Shown piece after piece: positions 1 through 7,641 of a stretch of DNA of 64,000 bases. How positions within the stretch are numbered: position 1 is the first letter of the stretch; each line of letters opens with the position of its first letter. Source of the DNA: Streptosporangium roseum DSM 43021 (GTDB lineage Bacteria; Actinomycetota; Actinomycetes; Streptosporangiales; Streptosporangiaceae). A program made the position numbers and the translations under genes. The stretch is from the NCBI RefSeq assembly GCF_000024865.1, contig NC_013595.1, positions 6,448,001-6,512,000 of the forward strand. Reading direction: 5' to 3'. The notes under the pieces were generated by a model that was given only the letters and a program-made list of their open reading frames with translations, was not told the DNA's origin and did no database searches.

Positions 1-1349
1 AGCTGGGGGCTGCCGGCCCAGTGCAGGTGCAGGTAGGAGGCGACCACCCGGTCGTCGGCGAACCCGTCGGCACCGCCCCGCCAGCGGAACAGGGGCCGCT
101 CCGGCGCGGGCCGTACGGCGGTGCGGTGGAACTCGTGCCCGCGATACCGCTCGCCGTCCCTGGTCAGCGCCGAGTCCCGGACGGCCACCGCGTCCCGGTA
201 GCCGAGGGTGAGCGAGCCGGTCATCCCGGCCTCGATGTCCAGGACCCCGCACATCGGCCTGCCGTCCAGCTCCCTGGCGAGGTACAGCAGGCCCGCGCAC
301 TCGGCGGAGATCGGCCCGCCGAAGGCGGCGACCTGCTCGCGCAGCGGCTCGTTGGCGGACAGCTCGGCCGCGTAGACCTCGGGAAAGCCGCCGCCGACGA
401 CGATCCCCCGCGTCCCTTCGGGCAGGGCCTCGTCGGTGAGCGGGTCGAAGGTGACGACCTCCGCTCCGGCGGCCGTCAGCAGCTCGGCCTGCTCGGTGTA
501 GCCGAAGGTGAACGCCTGGCCGCCCGCGACCGCGATTCTCGCCGGGGCACGGGCGCTCTCCGGGGCCGGCGCGGCCCGCGTGGCCGGCGCGCCGGACGTG
601 GCCGCCGCGGGGCCTGTGAGGGCCGTGGCCGGGCCGGGCGCCCACGGGCGGGCGCATAGTGGCGGGGCCGTGCGTGCGAGCCGTACCAGCTCCTCCAGGT
701 CGCAGGAGTCCTCGACGAGGGCGGCGGCGGCGTCCATGGCCAGGGTGGCGCGTGTCCGGCGTTCGGCGGCGGGGACGAGGCCGAGGTGCCGGGAGGGGGT
801 GGCGACGGCGTCGCTGCGGCGGATCGCGCCCAGCACCGGGACGCCGCTCTCGGCGAGGGCCTCGCGGCAGATGTCCTCGTGCCGGGCGGAGCCGATCCGG
901 TTGAGGATCACCCCGCCGAACCTGAGCCGGGTGTCGTAGGAGGCGAACCCGTGCACGAGCGCGGCCACCGACCGGCTCTGCTTCGCCGCATCCACGACCA
1001 GGACCACGGGGGCGTCGAGCAGCCTGGCGACATGGGCGGTGGAGGCGAACTCGCTCGCGCCCGCCCCGTCGTACAGGCCCATCACCCCTTCGACCACGGC
1101 GAGGTCGGCCCCGGCCGCGCCGTGCAGGAACAGCGGGGCGATGAGATCCTCGCCCACCAGCCACGGGTCGAGGTTGCGCCCGGGACGGCCGGTGGCCATG
1201 GCGTGGTAGCCGGGATCGATGTAGTCGGGGCCCACCTTGTGCGGGGAGACCGCCATCCCCCGGCGGGTGAGGGCGGCCATCAGCCCGGTCGCCACGGTGG
1301 TCTTCCCGGCTCCCGAGGCCGGGGCGGCGACTACCAGGCGGGCTACCAT
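1..1349 (-). CDS. cobB: cobyrinate a,c-diamide synthase, 3' end outside the window
   Basis: Glutamine-dependent, ATP-driven amidation of the a and c side chains of the corrin ring (CobB/CbiA family), cytoplasmic. The reading frame starts at ATG 1349 with MVARLVVAAPASGAGKTT, a P-loop typical of the DTBS-like N-terminal domain, followed by KVGPDYIDPGYH, the family's substrate loop. A Pro/Ala-rich linker then leads to the class I glutamine amidotransferase half, with GGGFPEVYAAELSAN and the nucleophile segment GPISAECAGLLYL. About 449 codons are visible and the C-terminus lies beyond base 1. The start overlaps the end of cobO by 7 nt, so the two are probably translationally coupled. It is the last visible gene of the riboswitch-led operon. 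The identification is firm; only the C-terminal end is unknown. Confidence 0.93.
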   Translation of the reverse strand, partial: MVARLVVAAPASGAGKTTVATGLMAALTRRGMAVSPHKVGPDYIDPGYHAMATGRPGRNLDPWLVGEDLIAPLFLHGAAGADLAVVEGVMGLYDGAGASEFASTAHVARLLDAPVVLVVDAAKQSRSVAALVHGFASYDTRLRFGGVILNRIGSARHEDICREALAESGVPVLGAIRRSDAVATPSRHLGLVPAAERRTRATLAMDAAAALVEDSCDLEELVRLARTAPPLCARPWAPGPATALTGPAAATSGAPATRAAPAPESARAPARIAVAGGQAFTFGYTEQAELLTAAGAEVVTFDPLTDEALPEGTRGIVVGGGFPEVYAAELSANEPLREQVAAFGGPISAECAGLLYLARELDGRPMCGVLDIEAGMTGSLTLGYRDAVAVRDSALTRDGERYRGHEFHRTAVRPAPERPLFRWRGGADGFADDRVVASYLHLHWAGSPQ

Positions 1350-1945
1350 TCGATGCCCTTCTGGCCTTTCTGCCCGGCGTCCATGGGGTGCTTGACCTTG
1401 CCCATCTCCGTCACCAGGTCGGCGGCGGCGAGCAGGCGGGGATCGGCGTCGCGGCCGGTGACCACGACGTGCTGGCCGCCCGGACGCCCGCCCAGGGTCT
1501 CGACCACCTCGTCGACGTCGATCCAGCCCCATTTCATGGGGTAGGTGAACTCGTCGAGCACGTACAGGCGGAAGGTCTCGGCGGCGAGGTCGCGTTTGAT
1601 CTGCTCCCAGCCCTCACGGGCGTCGGCGGCGTGGTCCTCCTCGGTGCCCGGCCGCTGGATCCAGGACCAGCCCTCCCCCATCTTGTGCCAGGAGACCGTT
1701 CCCCCCTCGCCGGAGTCGCCGAGCACCCGCAGGGCACGTTCCTCGCCGATGCGCCACTTGGCGGACTTGACGAACTGGAACACCCCGATCGGCCAGCCCT
1801 GGTTCCATGCGCGCAGGGCCAGGCCGAAGGCCGCGGTGGACTTGCCCTTGCCGGGGCCGGTGTGCACGATCAGCAGCGGCCGGGTGCGGCGCTGCCGGGT
1901 GGTCAGGCCGTCCTCGGGCACGCTGACCGGTCTGCCCTGAGGCAT
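1343..1945 (-). CDS. cobO: cob(I)yrinic acid a,c-diamide adenosyltransferase
   Basis: Transfers the 5'-deoxyadenosyl group of ATP to cobalt of the corrinoid (CobA/CobO/BtuR family). The 200-residue protein has the P-loop HTGPGKGKSTAAFGLALRA near residues 28-46, the VFQFVKSAKW segment, the LYVLDEFTYPMKWGW Walker-B-like region and the GRDADPRLLAAADLVTEM motif. All are diagnostic of this family and the length is normal. ATG 1945 is preferred because an AAAGGTG ribosome site lies 8 nt upstream; an in-frame TTG at 1951 sits too close to that site. It lies downstream of the chelatase gene, separated only by a short tandem repeat whose last unit supplies the ribosome-binding site, and overlaps cobB by 7 nt. 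Confidence 0.95.
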   Translation of the reverse strand: MPQGRPVSVPEDGLTTRQRRTRPLLIVHTGPGKGKSTAAFGLALRAWNQGWPIGVFQFVKSAKWRIGEERALRVLGDSGEGGTVSWHKMGEGWSWIQRPGTEEDHAADAREGWEQIKRDLAAETFRLYVLDEFTYPMKWGWIDVDEVVETLGGRPGGQHVVVTGRDADPRLLAAADLVTEMGKVKHPMDAGQKGQKGIEW

Positions 1946-1956
1946 CGTCAATCACC

Positions 1957-2043
1957 TTTCACTGTCATGCGTTCACTGTCCTGCGGCTCACTGTTATGCG
2001 TTCACTGTCCTGCGGCTCGCTGTCATGCGGCTCGCTGTCATGC
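1957..2043. repeat. six imperfect 14-15 nt tandem repeats at the chelatase stop codon
   Basis: Read on the minus strand, units of the form GCATGACAGCGAGCC follow one another at 2043-2029, 2028-2014, 2013-2000, 1999-1985, 1984-1971 and 1970-1957. The first unit contains the GCA TGA end of the chelatase gene. The last unit runs into the AAAGGTG ribosome site of cobO. The first two units are identical; the others differ at a few bases. Function unknown; it looks like replication slippage at a gene junction. Confidence 0.85.
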
Positions 2044-4179
2044 GGCGGCCCGCCGCTCGCGGATCATCCCGGCGAGGTCGGCGAGCTCGTCGAGGCGCAC
2101 GGTCTCGGCGCCCATCCGGTCCGCCAGGGACCGGGCCAGGCCGAGGCGGACGTGCCCGCTCTCACAGTCCACCACCACGCCCGTCACTCCGGCCAGCAGC
2201 CCCGCGGCGCGGTGGGAGTCCTCGACGGTGCCGGAGGTGGCCCGCCCATCGGTGACGAGGACCACCAGCGGACGCCTGGCGGGGTCGCGCAGGCGCTCCA
2301 CCCGCAGCACCTCGGCGGCCCGGAGCAGTCCCGCGGCGAGCGGGGTGCGGCCGCCGGTGGGCAGGTCGCGCAGCCGGGCCGCGCCCGCCTCGACGGAGGA
2401 GGTGGGCGGCAGGACGAGGTCGGCGCGGGTGCCGCGGAAGGTGACCAGCCCGACCTTGTCACGGCGCTGGTAGGCGTCGAGCAGCAGGCCCAGCACGGCC
2501 GTCTTGACGGCGCGCATGCGCTGCCGGGCCGCCATGGATCCGCTCGCGTCCACGACGAACAGCACCAGGTTGCCCTCGCGGCCCTCGCGGACGGCCTCCC
2601 TGAGGTCCTCGCGCCGCAGCAGCAGGCCGGGGCCGCTCCTGCCGCGGCCGAGCTGGTACGGCGCGGCGGCGCCGACGGTCGCCTTCAGATGCAGGGAGGC
2701 GGGACGGCCCTCGGGGGTCCGGGCGCCGGTGGTCCGGCCCAGGGGGGTCCTGGCCCTCGACCTCCTCCCGGGGGCGCCGGCGCCGATCCCGGGGACGGTG
2801 AACAGCCTGGCCGGTCGCGCCGGATCCGCGTCGAAGGCCTGGTCGCGGCGGGTGGTGCCGGCCTCCGGCCTCGGGCCCGCGGCCGTCCCGGCCTCGGGTG
2901 ACGGGGCGTCGGGCGACGGAGCGCCGGCGCTGCCGGGGCCCGCGTCCGGAGCGCCGGGGGGCGCGGGACGGGGCCCCTCCCCGCCGGGGCCGTTCCCGCC
3001 GGGACCGTCCTCCGCGGAGCCGTCACCGCCTGGATCCTCGCCGCCGGAGCCGTCCTCGGAGGTGCCGTCCTCGGAGGTGCCGTCCCCGCCGGAGCCGTCA
3101 CCGCCGGGGCCGGGGCCGTCCGGGTCGTCGTCGGGCTCGTCGGGGACCTGGCCGAGGAGGTCCTCCAGCTTGGACTCGTCCAGGCCGGGGGCGTCGAACG
3201 GGTCCCGGCGGCGGCGGTGCGGGAGGGCGAGCCTGGCCGCCTCGCGCACGTCGTCGGCGGTGACGGCGGTACGGCCCTGCCAGGCGGCGTGGGCGATCGC
3301 GGCGTTCGCGGTGACCAGGTCGGCGCGGAGGCCGTCCACCTCGAACGCCGCGCAGACCGTGGCGATCTGCCGCAGCGCGGCGTCCGGCAGGACCACGTCC
3401 GCCACCCGGGCCCGCGCCTCGGCGATGCGTGCCGCCAGCGCCCGCTCCTGCTCGGACCAGCGGGCGGCGAACCCCTCCGGTCCGGCGTCGAACGCCAGGC
3501 GGCGCCGTACCACCTCCGCCCGCTGGGACGGCTCCCGCGACGCCCGGACCTCCACGGTCAGCCCGAACCGGTCGAGGAGCTGCGGCCGCAGCTCCCCCTC
3601 CTCGGGGTTCATGGTGCCCACCAGCAGGAACCGGGCGGCGTGCCGTACCGACACCCCCTCGCGCTCGACGTAGCAGGTGCCGAGCGCGGCGGCGTCGAGC
3701 AGCAGGTCGACCAGGTGGTCGTGGAGCAGGTTGACCTCGTCGACGTACAGGACGCCCCGGTGCGCGGCCGCGAGGAGGCCGGGCTCGAAGGCCTTCACCC
3801 CCTCGGTGAGGGCGCGTTCGATGTCGAGCGAGCCGGCCAGGCGGTCCTCGGAGGCGCCGACGGGCAGCTCGACCAGGCGCGCGGGCCGGGCGGCCCCGGT
3901 CCGGACCTCGTGCGGCCCGTCCGGACACTCAGGGTCCGGCGCGGCGGGGTCGCACGAGAAGCGGCAGCCGTTCACCACCTCGACGGCGGGCAGCAGCGCC
4001 GCCAGCGCCCGCACGATCGTGGACTTGGCGGTGCCCTTCTCGCCCCGGACCAGCACCCCGCCGACGCGGGGGGAGACGGCGTTGAGGATGAGCGCGAGTT
4101 TCAGGTCCTCCGATCCCACGATCGCGGTGAAGGGATAGCGCGGGTCACGCACCTTCGAGATCTCCTTGGATGTCGTCAT
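2038..4179 (-). CDS. fused ChlI/ChlD-type AAA+ and vWA chelatase subunit (probable cobalt chelatase component)
   Basis: A 713-residue protein with an N-terminal AAA+ module (Walker A GEKGTAKST, residues 46-54; Walker B LYVDEVNLL, about 143-151; sensor segment GTMNPEEGELRPQLLDRFG). A long Gly/Asp/Glu/Pro linker follows, then a C-terminal von Willebrand A domain with the MIDAS motif DASGSM and the TDGRAT loop. This is the Mg-chelatase I+D architecture, which in cobalamin operons powers insertion of cobalt by a CobN-type subunit; no CobN is visible here. Three cysteines (C71, C75, C84) sit in an insertion after the P-loop, as in many actinobacterial relatives. ATG 4179 overlaps the upstream stop as ATGA; the frame stays open further upstream but only as antisense to other genes. 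That the substrate is cobalt rather than magnesium is inferred from the neighbours. Confidence 0.88.
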   Translation of the reverse strand: MTTSKEISKVRDPRYPFTAIVGSEDLKLALILNAVSPRVGGVLVRGEKGTAKSTIVRALAALLPAVEVVNGCRFSCDPAAPDPECPDGPHEVRTGAARPARLVELPVGASEDRLAGSLDIERALTEGVKAFEPGLLAAAHRGVLYVDEVNLLHDHLVDLLLDAAALGTCYVEREGVSVRHAARFLLVGTMNPEEGELRPQLLDRFGLTVEVRASREPSQRAEVVRRRLAFDAGPEGFAARWSEQERALAARIAEARARVADVVLPDAALRQIATVCAAFEVDGLRADLVTANAAIAHAAWQGRTAVTADDVREAARLALPHRRRRDPFDAPGLDESKLEDLLGQVPDEPDDDPDGPGPGGDGSGGDGTSEDGTSEDGSGGEDPGGDGSAEDGPGGNGPGGEGPRPAPPGAPDAGPGSAGAPSPDAPSPEAGTAAGPRPEAGTTRRDQAFDADPARPARLFTVPGIGAGAPGRRSRARTPLGRTTGARTPEGRPASLHLKATVGAAAPYQLGRGRSGPGLLLRREDLREAVREGREGNLVLFVVDASGSMAARQRMRAVKTAVLGLLLDAYQRRDKVGLVTFRGTRADLVLPPTSSVEAGAARLRDLPTGGRTPLAAGLLRAAEVLRVERLRDPARRPLVVLVTDGRATSGTVEDSHRAAGLLAGVTGVVVDCESGHVRLGLARSLADRMGAETVRLDELADLAGMIRERRAAA

Positions 4180-4739
4180 GCGGGGTAGCTCAGCCGCCAG
4201 CGCCCGCCCCGCCCGGTGAGCGCGACGCGGGCCAGCGGCGCGACGTCGACACGCCAGAAGGCGGAGGGGGGCGCGCCGACGGCGTGGACGACCGCGGCGC
4301 GGATGAACGGAGGATGGGTGACGGCGACGGTACGGCCGGGAGCCCGGCGGGAGAGCCAGCCGGCCACCCGGTCGAGCAGGCCGGCGATCGACTCCCCTCC
4401 GTGGGGCGCGGCGGCGGGGTCGGTGAGCCAGGCGGCGAGGGACTCGGGTTCGCCGGCCTCGACCTCGTCCAGCGTCTTCCCGGTCCACCTGCCGTAGTCG
4501 CAGTCGGCCAGCAGCGGGTCGAGGTCGATCCGCAGGCCGAGCGCCGCGGCCGTCTGGGTGCAGCGCAGCTCGGCGGCGCAGGCCGCCGAGCCGTGGCCGA
4601 ACCGCGCGGCCAGGCCGGCGGCCTGGCGCAGGCCGCGTCCGTCGAGCGGTTCGTCGCCCGGGAACGCGGCCCGTGCCGTCGCCGAGGTCGAGGCGTGGCA
4701 GACCAGCAGCAGGCGGGTGACCCCCGAGGGGGCCGTCAC
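4176..4739 (-). CDS. histidine phosphatase family protein (CobC-like), variant RHG motif
   Basis: A 187-residue member of the phosphoglycerate-mutase-like histidine phosphatases. The N-terminal signature is LLLVCHASTS: the His is kept but the usual Arg before it is Cys. Other family marks are GDEPLDGRGLRQAAGLA, the DCDYGRWTGKTLDEVEAGEPE segment (in two parts) and the second catalytic His in VAVTHPPFIRAAV. In cobalamin operons this position is often filled by an alpha-ribazole-5'-phosphate phosphatase (CobC), a plausible but unproven role. The GTG start at 4739 overlaps the cbtA stop (GTGA) and its own stop overlaps the chelatase start (ATGA), so it is tightly coupled on both sides. The missing Arg normally helps bind phosphate, so activity may be altered. 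Confidence 0.8.
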   Translation of the reverse strand: MTAPSGVTRLLLVCHASTSATARAAFPGDEPLDGRGLRQAAGLAARFGHGSAACAAELRCTQTAAALGLRIDLDPLLADCDYGRWTGKTLDEVEAGEPESLAAWLTDPAAAPHGGESIAGLLDRVAGWLSRRAPGRTVAVTHPPFIRAAVVHAVGAPPSAFWRVDVAPLARVALTGRGGRWRLSYPA

Positions 4740-5485
4740 ACCGGGCTGCGCCTGCGCGCGGCGAAGGCGAACAGGACGCCGACCCCGAGCCAGAAGACCG
4801 CCTGGGTGCCGATGGAGGCGATCCGGAAGTCCCACAGCAGGTCGGCGGGGAACCCCTGGGGCACCTCGTCGATCTCCGGCAGCAGGATCCAGGCCGCCGC
4901 CACCGGGACGAGCACCGTGGCGCCCGTGGCCGACCAGCGCAGCCAGGGCTCGCTCCGGGTGGCATAGCGGTGGGTGGCGGCGCCCGCGGCGACGGCCAGG
5001 ATCCCGATGACCACCGCGACCAGGTAGAGCACGGTGCGCTGGTTGATCGTCTCGGGGTCGCCGACGGCGGGCGGGTTGGCGGGATATTTCAGGAAGGGGA
5101 CGAGGACGATCGCGGTGAACGCGGCGGCCGCGAGAGTGATCGCGAGCACCGGTTCCGAGCGGGGTCCGGCCCGGCCGCGCACGGCGGCGTAGGCGAGGGC
5201 GAACAGGCCGCCGACGGCCACGCCGTACAGGCCGAGGGCCAGGAAGAGCCCGAAGCGCTGGCCGTCCCTGCTGACCAGCGCCTCCCCCTCCTCGTGGGAG
5301 TGGCCCGCGGGTTCGGCCTCCTCGTGGGAGTGGGTTCCGGCGGCCGGGGCGGCGGCCGCGGCCGCCTCCTCCAGCGCGATGGCCCGGTCGATGCGCGGCT
5401 CGCCCACGGTGTAGGCGAAGACGGCCGCGAACAGCCCTGCGAGCAGTCCGGCGAGCATGCCCCGGACGATGAGTTTGGTGATCAC
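4736..5485 (-). CDS. cbtA: cobalt transporter subunit CbtA
   Basis: A 249-residue integral membrane protein with about five to six hydrophobic segments. It begins MITKLIVRGMLAGLLAGLFA and then carries a His/Glu-rich stretch (THSHEEAEPAGHSHEEGE, residues about 51-68) that could bind metal. Later segments include FLKYPANPPAVGDPETINQR and LLPEIDEVPQGFPADLLWDF, both typical of CbtA. It is paired with CbtB seven bases upstream, as known for B12-regulated cobalt uptake systems. It sits in the inner membrane, where the CbtAB pair is proposed to import Co2+ for corrin synthesis. Regulation should come from the cobalamin riboswitch ahead of cbtB. Confidence 0.92.
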   Translation of the reverse strand: MITKLIVRGMLAGLLAGLFAAVFAYTVGEPRIDRAIALEEAAAAAAPAAGTHSHEEAEPAGHSHEEGEALVSRDGQRFGLFLALGLYGVAVGGLFALAYAAVRGRAGPRSEPVLAITLAAAAFTAIVLVPFLKYPANPPAVGDPETINQRTVLYLVAVVIGILAVAAGAATHRYATRSEPWLRWSATGATVLVPVAAAWILLPEIDEVPQGFPADLLWDFRIASIGTQAVFWLGVGVLFAFAARRRSPV

Positions 5486-5492
5486 GTGCGGC

Positions 5493-5687
5493 TCAGTGGC
5501 ACGGCACGCCGAGCAGATGACGCCCGTCGTGCATGAGTTCGTGCAGGTAGTTCCCGGTCTGCGAGATCGCTCCCTGGTCGAAGGCGACCAGGTAGGCGAT
5601 GAGCAGCAGCACCGGTACGGCGAGCAGCCAGCGGGTGAGGGAGATCCATGGGATGGGCTGGGCGTGCGGAGCCGAGATCTGGCTCAC
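5493..5687 (-). CDS. cbtB: cobalt transporter subunit CbtB
   Basis: A 64-residue protein with one transmembrane helix (WLLAVPVLLLIAYLVAF) and the His-rich C-terminal end HELMHDGRHLLGVPCH that marks CbtB. The GTG start at 5687 is supported by a strong GAAGGAGG ribosome site ending 5 nt upstream; the frame stays open to about 5825 but runs into the riboswitch. It is the first gene of the cobalamin operon and lies about 35 nt downstream of the aptamer, so translation or transcription of the operon is likely shut when adenosyl- or methylcobalamin is plentiful. Confidence 0.92.
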   Translation of the reverse strand: MSQISAPHAQPIPWISLTRWLLAVPVLLLIAYLVAFDQGAISQTGNYLHELMHDGRHLLGVPCH

Positions 5688-5721
5688 GGCCACCTCCTTC
5701 GGGATTGACGCGTCCCTTTTC

Positions 5722-5840
5722 GTAGGTCGGTGGCGGCCGAGTGACCTGGCTCCCGGCCCCGAAGGCCCGGTTACAGTGGCGCGACCGCACCGGAATCTCA
5801 CCGGATTTCCCTCGCACCGCCACAAAACACCCGGAACGTA
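5722..5840 (-). promoter_or_regulatory. cobalamin riboswitch
   Basis: On the minus strand the conserved aptamer core is present: GAGGGAAATCCGGTGAGA, then TTCCGGTGCGGTCGCGCCAC followed by TGTAA, then the B12-box-like GGGAGCCAGGTCACTC (5739-5754), then ACCGACC. Order and spacing match the cobalamin riboswitch class found ahead of cobalt and B12 genes. The cbtB ribosome site follows about 30 nt later. I do not see a clear intrinsic terminator between aptamer and gene, so control by sequestering the ribosome site is the simpler guess. The outer limits are approximate. Confidence 0.9.
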
Positions 5841-5908
5841 TCCCGGTTACCTATCGCCCGTCAATCCGGACAGATCCCGTCGGGCTATGCGATTCACACG
5901 GCCGTTCC

Positions 5909-6014
5909 GGGAAACACCGACAGCCGGGCGGCGGTCCCGGCGCCCGGGGAACACCGACAGCGGGGCGGCGGCCCGGCGCCCGGGGAACACGGAGAGCGGG
6001 GCGGCGGCCCGGCG
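5909..6014. repeat. three tandem 36-37 nt GC-rich repeats
   Basis: Three copies with core GAACACCGACAGCGGGGCGG occur back to back; the period is 37 then 36 nt. The second and third copies differ at two bases (accgac/acggag); the first has three to four changes. They lie between the end of dop and the riboswitch of the cobalamin operon. No spacer-repeat structure is present. Function unknown. Confidence 0.85.
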
Positions 6015-6040
6015 ACCACCACCCCGCGAACGGATCTCCG

Positions 6041-7555
6041 CTACTCGCCGGTGAGCGCGTTCACCAGATCGGCGGCGGTACGGCAGCGGTCGAACAGCTC
6101 GCCCACGTGCGCTCTGGTACCGCGCAGCGGCTCCATGGTCGGGACGCGCTGCAGGGACTCGCGGCCGGGGATGTCGAAGATGACCGAGTCCCAGGAGGCG
6201 GCCGCGACCGACTCGCTGAACTGGCTCAGGCAACGTCCCCGGAAATAGGCCCGCGTGTCGCTGGGCGGGGCCTCGATGGCCCGCTGGACCTCTTCCTCGG
6301 TGACCAGGCGCTGCATCCGGCCCCGGGCGACCAGCCGGTTGTACAGGCCTCGGTCGGGACGGATGTCGGAGTACTGAAGGTCGACGAGCTGCAGGCGCGG
6401 ATGGGACCAGGGAAGGCCGTCGCGGGTGCGGTAGCCCTCCAGCAGCTCCAGCTTGGCCACCCAGTCCAGCTCCCTGGACAGCTGCATCGGGTCCTCGGCC
6501 AGGCGGGTCAGGACCGACTCCCAGCGGTCCAGGACGTCCTTGGTGAGCTCGTCCACGCCGTTGCCGCTGCGCTCCTCGGCGTACTTGCGCGCCAGCTCCA
6601 GATACTCCATCTGGAGCTGGACCGCCGTGAGCTTGCGGCCGTCGCGCATCGCGATCTCGTATTTGAGCGTCGGGTCGTGGGAGACCGCGCGCAGCGCCTG
6701 GACGGGGTTCTCCACGGCGAGGTCGCGGGTGAAGTAGCCGTCCTCGATCATGGCCAGGACCAGCGCGGTGGAGCCCAGCTTCAGGTAGGTCGAGATCTCC
6801 GACATGTTGGCGTCGCCGATGATGACGTGCAGGCGGCGGTACTTCTCCGGGTCGGCGTGCGGCTCGTCCCGGGTGTTGATGATCGGCCTCTTGAGCGTGG
6901 TCTCCAGGCCCACCTCGACCTCGAAGAAGTCGGCCCGCTGGCTGATCTGGAAGCCCTCGCCCCGCGAGTCCTGCCCGATGCCGACCTTGCCGGCGCCGGT
7001 GACGACCTGCCGGGAGACGAAGAAGGGCGTCAGGTGCCTGACGATGTCGGCGAACGGCGTGGCCCGCCGCATCAGGTAGTTCTCATGGCAGCCGTAGGAG
7101 GCGCCCTTGTTGTCGGTGTTGTTCTTGTAGAGCTGGATCGGGGCGTTGGTGGGGATGGCCGAGGCGCGGACCGCGGCGTCGTGCATGACCCGCTCCCCCG
7201 CCTTGTCCCAGATCACCGCGGCCCGCGGGTTGGTGCACTCGGGAGTGGAGTATTCGGGATGGGCGTGGTCGACGTAGAGCCGAGCCCCGTTGGTGAGGAT
7301 CACGTTGGCCAGGCCCAGATCCTCGTCCGTGAGCTGGCTCTGATCGGCCACCTCCCTGGACAGGTCGAAGCCCCGGGCGTCGCGGAGCGGGTTCTCCTCC
7401 TCGAAGTCCCATCGTGCCCGCCGCGCCCTGGCGGCCGAGGCGGCCAGGTAGGCGTTGACGACCTGAGAGGAGGTCACCATCGCGTTGGCCCCCGGCTGTC
7501 CGGGCACGGAGATGCCGTACTCCGTCTCGATGCCCATCACCCGCCGTACCGTCAT
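6041..7555 (-). CDS. dop: Pup deamidase/depupylase Dop
   Basis: A 504-residue carboxylate-amine-ligase-like enzyme. Dop converts the C-terminal Gln of Pup to Glu and also removes Pup from proteins, using ATP as cofactor. The N-terminus MTVRRVMGIETEYGISVPG has the GxExEYG nucleotide/metal motif. Further marks are WDFEEENPLRDARGFDL (Dop-specific), DHAHPEYSTPECTNPRAAV, IQLYKNNTDNKGASYGCHEN and the C-terminal PPSDTRAYFRGRCL. The WDFE..NPLRDARGFDL stretch argues for Dop rather than the ligase PafA. ATG 7555 is chosen because family members start just before this GIETEYG motif. The gene order arc-(acyltransferase)-dop matches actinobacterial proteasome loci, but pup and prcB do not follow. Confidence 0.94.
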   Translation of the reverse strand: MTVRRVMGIETEYGISVPGQPGANAMVTSSQVVNAYLAASAARARRARWDFEEENPLRDARGFDLSREVADQSQLTDEDLGLANVILTNGARLYVDHAHPEYSTPECTNPRAAVIWDKAGERVMHDAAVRASAIPTNAPIQLYKNNTDNKGASYGCHENYLMRRATPFADIVRHLTPFFVSRQVVTGAGKVGIGQDSRGEGFQISQRADFFEVEVGLETTLKRPIINTRDEPHADPEKYRRLHVIIGDANMSEISTYLKLGSTALVLAMIEDGYFTRDLAVENPVQALRAVSHDPTLKYEIAMRDGRKLTAVQLQMEYLELARKYAEERSGNGVDELTKDVLDRWESVLTRLAEDPMQLSRELDWVAKLELLEGYRTRDGLPWSHPRLQLVDLQYSDIRPDRGLYNRLVARGRMQRLVTEEEVQRAIEAPPSDTRAYFRGRCLSQFSESVAAASWDSVIFDIPGRESLQRVPTMEPLRGTRAHVGELFDRCRTAADLVNALTGE

Positions 7556-7641
7556 GCGCACCCTCTGTTCATCCGGGACTGTCTTCTCCGCCGTATATAT
7601 CCCCGACCCTAGACCCTTCACTATGCCCGGTGGTCAGACAG

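Noticed and set aside
4183..4200. GGGGTAGCTCAG resembling a tRNA D-arm
   Set aside because: It lies at the overlap of two coding genes, and no acceptor, anticodon or T-arm follows at the right distance.
4180..4965. Long N-terminal extension of the chelatase gene
   Set aside because: The frame stays open upstream but is out of frame with the phosphatase and cbtA genes that occupy this DNA, and family members start at MTTSKEISKV-like sequence.
5909..6014. CRISPR-like array
   Set aside because: The 36-nt units are directly adjacent with no spacers, and there are no cas genes.
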